Part shown: in pieces, positions 6,950 through 10,237 of the stretch
How the letters are laid out: each line of letters starts with the position of its first letter
How positions within the stretch are numbered: position 1 is the first letter of the stretch
Assembly: GCF_901212495.1 (NCBI RefSeq)
Contig: NZ_CAAKNY010000035.1
Location: 1-10,237, forward strand
Direction of reading: 5' to 3'
DNA length: 10,237 nucleotides
Source of the DNA: Collinsella aerofaciens
GTDB taxonomy: Bacteria; Actinomycetota; Coriobacteriia; Coriobacteriales; Coriobacteriaceae
Position numbers and translations under genes: made by a program
Notes under the pieces: generated by a model
Told to the model about the DNA's origin: nothing
Database searches by the model: none
Seen by the model: the letters and a program-made list of their open reading frames with translations, nothing else

Positions 6950-6977
6950 CGTTCTACTGTTGAACGGCAAATAACCC

Positions 6978-7277
6978 ATGATTTCGCCTACCGACATATC
7001 CACCTCCGTCTCTCGCGTGCTTGCTCAATACGACGTCAGCAAAGCATATTTATTTGGCTCGTTTGCCCGAGGCGAACAAACGCCCGATAGCGATATTGAC
7101 TTGCGCCTAGTCTGCGGCAACACCATGACGTTCGGCACGCTTTATGAACTCTCCCATGAGCTCGAGAGGGAACTTGGGCGAAAGGTTGATATCGTCACCA
7201 ACCCACCAGAGCACATGCGCCCGGCCTTCCGCAAAAGCATCGAGCAAGATGAGGTGCTTGTCTATGAAGCTCTGTAA
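6978..7277 (+). CDS. minimal nucleotidyltransferase (MNT/MntA-like), possible antitoxin
   Basis: A 99-residue nucleotidyltransferase with the complete Pol-beta-type active site: GSFARG at 27-32, then D39-x-D41 (G-S-x10-D-x-D), and a third acid D71 in KVDIV. This size and motif set match the MntA family, which inactivates HepT HEPN toxins by adding AMP to them. No HepT gene lies immediately before or after it, although that is the usual layout. The nearest HEPN protein in the same direction is the AbiU2-like gene ending 549 bases upstream, separated by a hairpin and another gene. The ribosome site before ATG 6978 is weak, which fits expression coupled to the 92-residue gene. The enzyme family is well supported; the target is unknown. 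Confidence 0.8.
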   Translation: MISPTDISTSVSRVLAQYDVSKAYLFGSFARGEQTPDSDIDLRLVCGNTMTFGTLYELSHELERELGRKVDIVTNPPEHMRPAFRKSIEQDEVLVYEAL

Positions 7278-7410
7278 GCAGGACGAAGCGTTAGTGTGCT
7301 CCGGCGTGATCAGCAAGTCTGAATTTTGTCGCATACTTCCGGACTCGGCGAGCCTTAGAAGCCAGTATTGAACTCAAACTCGGTTCCAGACACCCTCTTG
7401 CTATTTGAAT

Positions 7411-7463
7411 ACAGGTATCGCTCTAGCGATAGTATGTTATACTATCGCTAGAGCGATACCTGT
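7411..7463. repeat. 53-bp perfect palindrome containing two operator-like dyads
   Basis: The 25-base left arm (7411-7435) is exactly complementary to the right arm (7439-7463) around a 3-base centre GTT. Each arm also holds its own smaller palindrome: TATCGCT-CT-AGCGATA at 7416-7431 and TATCGCT-AG-AGCGATA at 7443-7458, with centres 27 bases apart. This nested design is what two binding sites for a dimeric repressor look like. The XRE-type regulator encoded two genes on is the natural candidate. Confidence 0.7.
7435..7443 (+). promoter_or_regulatory. extended -10 promoter of the DUF3990/XRE operon
   Basis: TGTTATACT has the extended -10 form TGn-TATACT at the centre of the large palindrome. 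No -35 box is evident at the expected place, and an extended -10 does not need one. The start of transcription would fall near 7450, inside the second operator-like dyad. A bound repressor there would shut the promoter. Confidence 0.5.
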
Positions 7464-7475
7464 TAGGAGACTCGC

Positions 7476-8144
7476 GTGGAACTGTGGCATGGTTCTCAGA
7501 AAATCATTGAGACTCCCCAGCTTGGCCTGGGGAAAATCCATAACGACTATGGACAGGGATTCTATTGCACAGAGAGCCTCGACCTTGCAAGGGAATGGGC
7601 ATGCTCGCGCGATGCCGATGGCTTTGCGAATCGCTATGAACTCGATATAGCCGATCTCAAAGTTCTCGACTTGCTATCGCCGCAATATTGCGTCCTGCAT
7701 TGGATAGCGTTGCTCGTTGAGTATCGTTCTTTTCGCAAAGATACCGCCATTGCCGCGGGGGCGTGCGAATATCTCCATGATCACTTTCTACCTCAGACGA
7801 GCACTTGCGACGTAATAAGGGGGTGGCGTGCGGACGACTCGTACTTTAGCTATGCCAGAGCTTTTGTAAACAATACGATCACCGTCGATCAGCTTGGACG
7901 ATCTATGAGGCTCGGTAACCTGGGGGAGCAGATTGTGCTCAAAAGCGAGCGTGCGTTTAAGAGCATTCGTTTTGCTGGATTTGAACGTGCGCAGCAAGCT
8001 CTGTATGGTCCATTGGCCAAGGAACGAGATGAAGCGGCAAGGGCGCAGTATCGGGAGCTCCTTGCCGAAAACCCGTTTGAGGGAATACGTATCGTCGATA
8101 TCATTCGAGAGGGGATGACGGGCGATGACCCACGCCTACAGTGA
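7476..8144 (+). CDS. DUF3990 protein, ADP-ribosyltransferase-like putative toxin
   Basis: A 222-residue protein that matches DUF3990 in motif order. It has WHGS at 4-7, NDYGQGFYCTES at 23-34 followed by an AREWA helix, DVIRGWRADDSYF at 112-124, and LGEQIVLKS at 149-157 with E151 as the probable catalytic acid. DUF3990 is considered part of the ADP-ribosyltransferase-fold superfamily, in which the first H, the aromatic-containing second block and the last E form the H-Y-E type site. The start is GTG 7476, with an AGGAG site at 7465-7469. The gene overlaps the XRE gene after it by 20 bases. This toxin-first, regulator-second layout resembles other type II toxin-antitoxin operons. The promoter lies in a nested palindrome, so autoregulation is likely. 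DUF3990 is confident; the toxin role and NAD use are inferred. Confidence 0.75.
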   Translation: MELWHGSQKIIETPQLGLGKIHNDYGQGFYCTESLDLAREWACSRDADGFANRYELDIADLKVLDLLSPQYCVLHWIALLVEYRSFRKDTAIAAGACEYLHDHFLPQTSTCDVIRGWRADDSYFSYARAFVNNTITVDQLGRSMRLGNLGEQIVLKSERAFKSIRFAGFERAQQALYGPLAKERDEAARAQYRELLAENPFEGIRIVDIIREGMTGDDPRLQ

Positions 8145-8790
8145 GATGTATCTCGAGGATGCAATGAGAACGCTGGGCGAGGCGGTCGATTTTGCTCTCT
8201 GTGACCAAGGGCTGACTCCAGCCGAGTTGACGGCGATCATGTCGAACGCTCTTGAGATGAAACAGTTTGAGCGCGGTATGCCTCGCGTCGTCTGCGGCAT
8301 GGCGGGCGACGAGCTCGCGCGCGATATTATCGCTCATGCGGGACTGACCCCCGTCAGGTGTAGGGAGACCTATCCGTTCGACCGTTCGCCTCAGTATTGG
8401 GCGGGGTGGGTTATGGCCTATACGCAATGGATGAGCAGCTTGGGCTTTAATAAGCTACTCGAAGTCGCTCCGCTCGATTGGATTATCGGCTCGTACCATC
8501 CGCTTCACGAGGCCTCCGAAGATAAATTCGCCCAGATTGTCATCGAAAAATGGAACAACGCCCAGGCAGACAAAAAGGGCCTCAAAGCGGCACGAAAGGC
8601 TGCCGGACTAACGCAAAAACAGCTCGCCGCCCAATCGGGGGTTAAGCTTCGCGCCATACAACTCTACGAGCAGAACCAGCTCGACCTACGCCGCGCCTCG
8701 GTTTCCTCGGCATTGGCGCTCGCAAAAACCTTACACTGCAGCATCGAAGACCTAGTCTGGCAACCGATCGCTGTAAAGTACGACTCCTAA
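8125..8790 (+). CDS. XRE-family regulator with an N-terminal partner domain, putative antitoxin
   Basis: A 221-residue protein in two parts. Residues 152-211 form a Cro/C1-type helix-turn-helix (LKAARKAAGLTQKQLAAQSGV, then AIQLYEQNQ, then a closing helix with IEDLV). Residues 1-140 form a second region (YSEMYLEDAMRTLGEAVDFAL, QFERGMPRVVCGMAGDELAR, YWAGWVMAYTQW) of a type found with DUF3990 genes in gut bacteria. I take it to be the toxin-binding part. The start ATG 8125 lies inside the end of the DUF3990 gene, with GAGGGG ten bases before it, so translation is coupled. The C-terminal position of the DNA-binding domain suits an antitoxin that also represses its own promoter through the dyads at 7416-7458. 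HTH is sure; antitoxin function is inferred. Confidence 0.75.
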   Translation: MTHAYSEMYLEDAMRTLGEAVDFALCDQGLTPAELTAIMSNALEMKQFERGMPRVVCGMAGDELARDIIAHAGLTPVRCRETYPFDRSPQYWAGWVMAYTQWMSSLGFNKLLEVAPLDWIIGSYHPLHEASEDKFAQIVIEKWNNAQADKKGLKAARKAAGLTQKQLAAQSGVKLRAIQLYEQNQLDLRRASVSSALALAKTLHCSIEDLVWQPIAVKYDS

Positions 8791-8877
8791 TGCCACTGTG
8801 TTGTGCTCCCCGGGATTACATCGCGCGTATAAAATCTAAGCATCCGCACGCCGGTTATTGAATGGAATGGACGCCAC

Positions 8878-9666
8878 ATGGAACTCCCTAGCACCCTGTG
8901 CAGCAATGTGTACGACTTTGCGTTTTGCCCCGAGCCCTGCTACGAACGCCTGGCCGACCTCGCCGACCCCGAAGACTGGGGTCCCGGCAACCGCATCCTC
9001 AAGAACTACCTGTCGTTCTCGTTTAGCCGCGCGGTGTTCCTGACCGAGCGCGACGTGGACCAGGCCGCTCCGTCCAACTTGCCGCTGGTGTTCGACGACG
9101 ACCGCTGCCTATTCAACACCGGCCTGTACACGCGCCGCTACGAGACCATCTACGGCCTGTTTGAGCCCAACGCCAAGCCCGACGCGCGCCAACGCTGGTT
9201 TTTAAAGGGCTTCTTTAAGGAAAGCGACCCCATGCTGGTTTCGTTTGAGTACCTGCCGTGCCGCGTGCGCTTTGCCGAGGACCCCTCCGAGCTGGTCTTT
9301 GACTATCGACTGCCCATCCGTTCCAACATCGACCACATTCTGGGCGATGAGGAGAACCTTACGCGTATTCCCGCAAGCCTGATGGGGGAGGGCAACTCGC
9401 TGCTGCGCCGCCGTGCCTTTGAGGGAGCTGTCGTCGAGGCCGCCCGCCGCGCCGCCGCCAACTACACGCTCGCCGTGCCGCAGTTCTACGGCGGCCGGAT
9501 CCAGCTGCTGCTGCCGCTGTGCCTAACCGGCGACAAGCCCGAACTGGCGCTGACCATCCAGCGCGAGGACGGTTTCTACGCCGCGCGTACCTGTCTCACG
9601 CTCGACATGGCTTACAACAACGCGCGACTTATCTGCCGTCCCGAGACCTCGTGGATAAAGCGGTAA
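8878..9666 (+). CDS. DUF3825-domain protein
   Basis: A 262-residue protein that is nearly all one DUF3825 domain. Landmarks include DPEDWGPGNRILKNYLSFSF (30-49), FNTGLYTRRYETIYGLFEPN (80-99), ELVFDYRLPIRSNIDHIL (138-155), a Gly/Arg-rich stretch, then NYTLAVPQFYGGRIQLLLPL and LTLDMAYNNARLICRPE near the end. The length fits a single-domain member. The molecular function of DUF3825 is not known to me. It is a separate plus-strand unit, starting 87 bases after the XRE gene. TATAAAAT at 8828 could be its -10 box. The ribosome site before ATG 8878 is poor, and no better in-frame start is visible. The composition is GC-rich with strong third-position C/G, unlike the HEPN genes and more like host core DNA. 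It may mark the resident edge of the island. Confidence 0.8.
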   Translation: MELPSTLCSNVYDFAFCPEPCYERLADLADPEDWGPGNRILKNYLSFSFSRAVFLTERDVDQAAPSNLPLVFDDDRCLFNTGLYTRRYETIYGLFEPNAKPDARQRWFLKGFFKESDPMLVSFEYLPCRVRFAEDPSELVFDYRLPIRSNIDHILGDEENLTRIPASLMGEGNSLLRRRAFEGAVVEAARRAAANYTLAVPQFYGGRIQLLLPLCLTGDKPELALTIQREDGFYAARTCLTLDMAYNNARLICRPETSWIKR

Positions 9667-9795
9667 ATGGTGGTTTAGCTGCGGTTTTGTTGGCTGACTG
9701 GGTTGAAACAGTGCGGTTTGCTCCCACGAATTTGGTTGATTTCCGATCTCAGCCGAACACATTGAGCAAATAGGCCGTTCCCGCACCTAGCCGAA

Positions 9796-9835
9796 CGCCC
9801 CCGCTGCCCCTCCCGGGGCCCGGGGGCGCCGTTTT
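9796..9835 (+). terminator. GC-rich intrinsic terminator after the DUF3825 gene
   Basis: CGCCCCCG (9796-9803) pairs with CGGGGGCG (9821-9828), and an inner GCCCC-TCCC-GGGGC hairpin (9806-9819) sits inside. It is followed by TTTT at 9832-9835. This orientation suits ending plus-strand transcription from the DUF3825 gene, 130 bases upstream. It would also keep such transcripts from running into the IS30 gene on the other strand. Confidence 0.55.
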
Positions 9836-9958
9836 CCCAGTTGAAGGAACGGTGGAGATGTGTTTCGATGGGTCCGGTGGCCATGCTCCGCCCGCCGCCC
9901 GGCACCTCTTCCCAGACTCAGCCGGACGGTCGGTCAGTCTATTCCGTTTTCCCTTAGG
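9836..9958. other. non-coding stretch, probably containing the end of the IS30 element
   Basis: No gene is seen. An IS30-type element normally ends within about 100 bases of the transposase stop, so its terminal inverted repeat should lie here. I cannot identify it because the other end is outside the window. Confidence 0.4.
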
Positions 9959-10237
9959 CTAGGACAGCGGGGCATCGCCCCTCTCTGCGCGCGCCCGCCC
10001 GATGAGGCCCGGCGTCAGGTCGAGCCCGTCGAGGGGCACGTCCTCCACGCCGTACGCCTCCAGCAGCGCCTCCGCGTCGGCGCCCAGCATCGCCCGGAAG
10101 GCGCGGGCGGGCGTCGCGAAGCCGAGCGCGCCGCGGGGCTCGGAGTTCACGTGCGACATCGCGAGCGCCAGGTCCGCCGGGACCAGCCGGTCGAACCTGA
10201 GGCCGCGGCCCTTGGGCAGCAGCTTCCTGATCTCGAC
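9959..10237 (-). CDS. IS30-family transposase, C-terminal part (runs off the window)
   Basis: The last 92 codons of a transposase that continues past the right edge. The fragment reads EIRKLLPKGRGLRFDRL, then a helix and HVNSEPRGALGFATPARAF. This corresponds to the IS30 'R.(Y/L)(F/L)PKG' and 'N.RPRK.LG..TP' block that follows the catalytic DDE domain. The catalytic residues themselves are outside the window. The tail after this block (EALLEAYGVEDVPLDGL...) is longer than in short IS30 members. The composition is strongly GC-rich. Intact at its stop codon; whether the 5' end is intact cannot be seen. Confidence 0.8.
   Translation of the reverse strand, partial: VEIRKLLPKGRGLRFDRLVPADLALAMSHVNSEPRGALGFATPARAFRAMLGADAEALLEAYGVEDVPLDGLDLTPGLIGRARAERGDAPLS

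Noticed and set aside
5610..7277. Treating the AbiU2-like HEPN gene and the MNT gene as a classic HepT/MntA pair
   Set aside because: The HEPN protein is much longer than HepT (usually about 130-150 residues), and a strong hairpin, 242 bases and another gene with its own ribosome site lie between.
7411..7463. Reading the palindrome as a transposon end or CRISPR repeat
   Set aside because: There is a single head-to-head copy with a promoter at its centre and no spacer series or transposase nearby; an operator explains it better.
9523..9905. Minus-strand frames in the DUF3825 3' end and terminator region
   Set aside because: The translations run through a GC-rich hairpin and lack family motifs; the DUF3825 frame explains the coding signal.

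Overview
The window looks like a defence and accessory island from a high-GC Gram-positive bacterium. A Collinsella-like member of the Coriobacteriia is my best guess. The pointers are an LPKTG-anchored surface protein in very GC-rich sequence, a GC-rich IS30-type transposase at the right edge, and patchwork composition in which AT-richer genes sit among GC-rich ones. The genus is inferred from general style, not from a marker gene.

Left third (minus strand). An AAA/ABC-class ATPase (3912 to 2797) is followed, with an 8-base ATGGCTAG overlap, by a TOPRIM-like nuclease (2804 to 2007). This two-gene layout is that of ATPase plus TOPRIM anti-phage systems (PARIS AriA/AriB, RloA/RloB and AbiL type). 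It has a good promoter (TTGACC, 17 bases, TATCCT) whose -35 box sits inside a perfect 8+2+8 palindrome, a likely operator. Downstream is a short scar with two broken gene ends facing each other (1625-1999). Then comes a 506-residue protein with a C-terminal Apea-like HEPN RNase domain (1619 to 99).

Middle. About 450 bases show no recognisable gene. Next is a very GC-rich LPXTG surface protein (4442-5515) whose C-terminus oddly lacks the usual basic tail. It is followed by an AT-richer AbiU2-like HEPN protein (5610-6428) that ends directly on a perfect 16-bp hairpin.

Right third (plus strand). A 92-residue unknown protein and a minimal MNT-type nucleotidyltransferase (6671-7277) probably form one transcript, but no HepT partner is next to them. 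Then comes a two-gene module: a DUF3990 (ADP-ribosyltransferase-like) protein and an XRE-family regulator that overlap by 20 bases. They are driven by an extended -10 promoter inside a 53-bp perfect palindrome, which itself contains two copies of a smaller palindrome. A DUF3825 protein (8878-9666), a GC-rich terminator, and the C-terminal part of an IS30-family transposase (entering from the right edge) complete the window.

Taken together, at least four separate candidate defence or toxin-antitoxin modules are packed into about 9 kb: ATPase/TOPRIM, Apea-HEPN, AbiU2-HEPN, and DUF3990/XRE, plus an orphan MNT. Rearrangement scars and an IS lie among or beside them. All family calls come from reading motifs by eye; no database search was possible.
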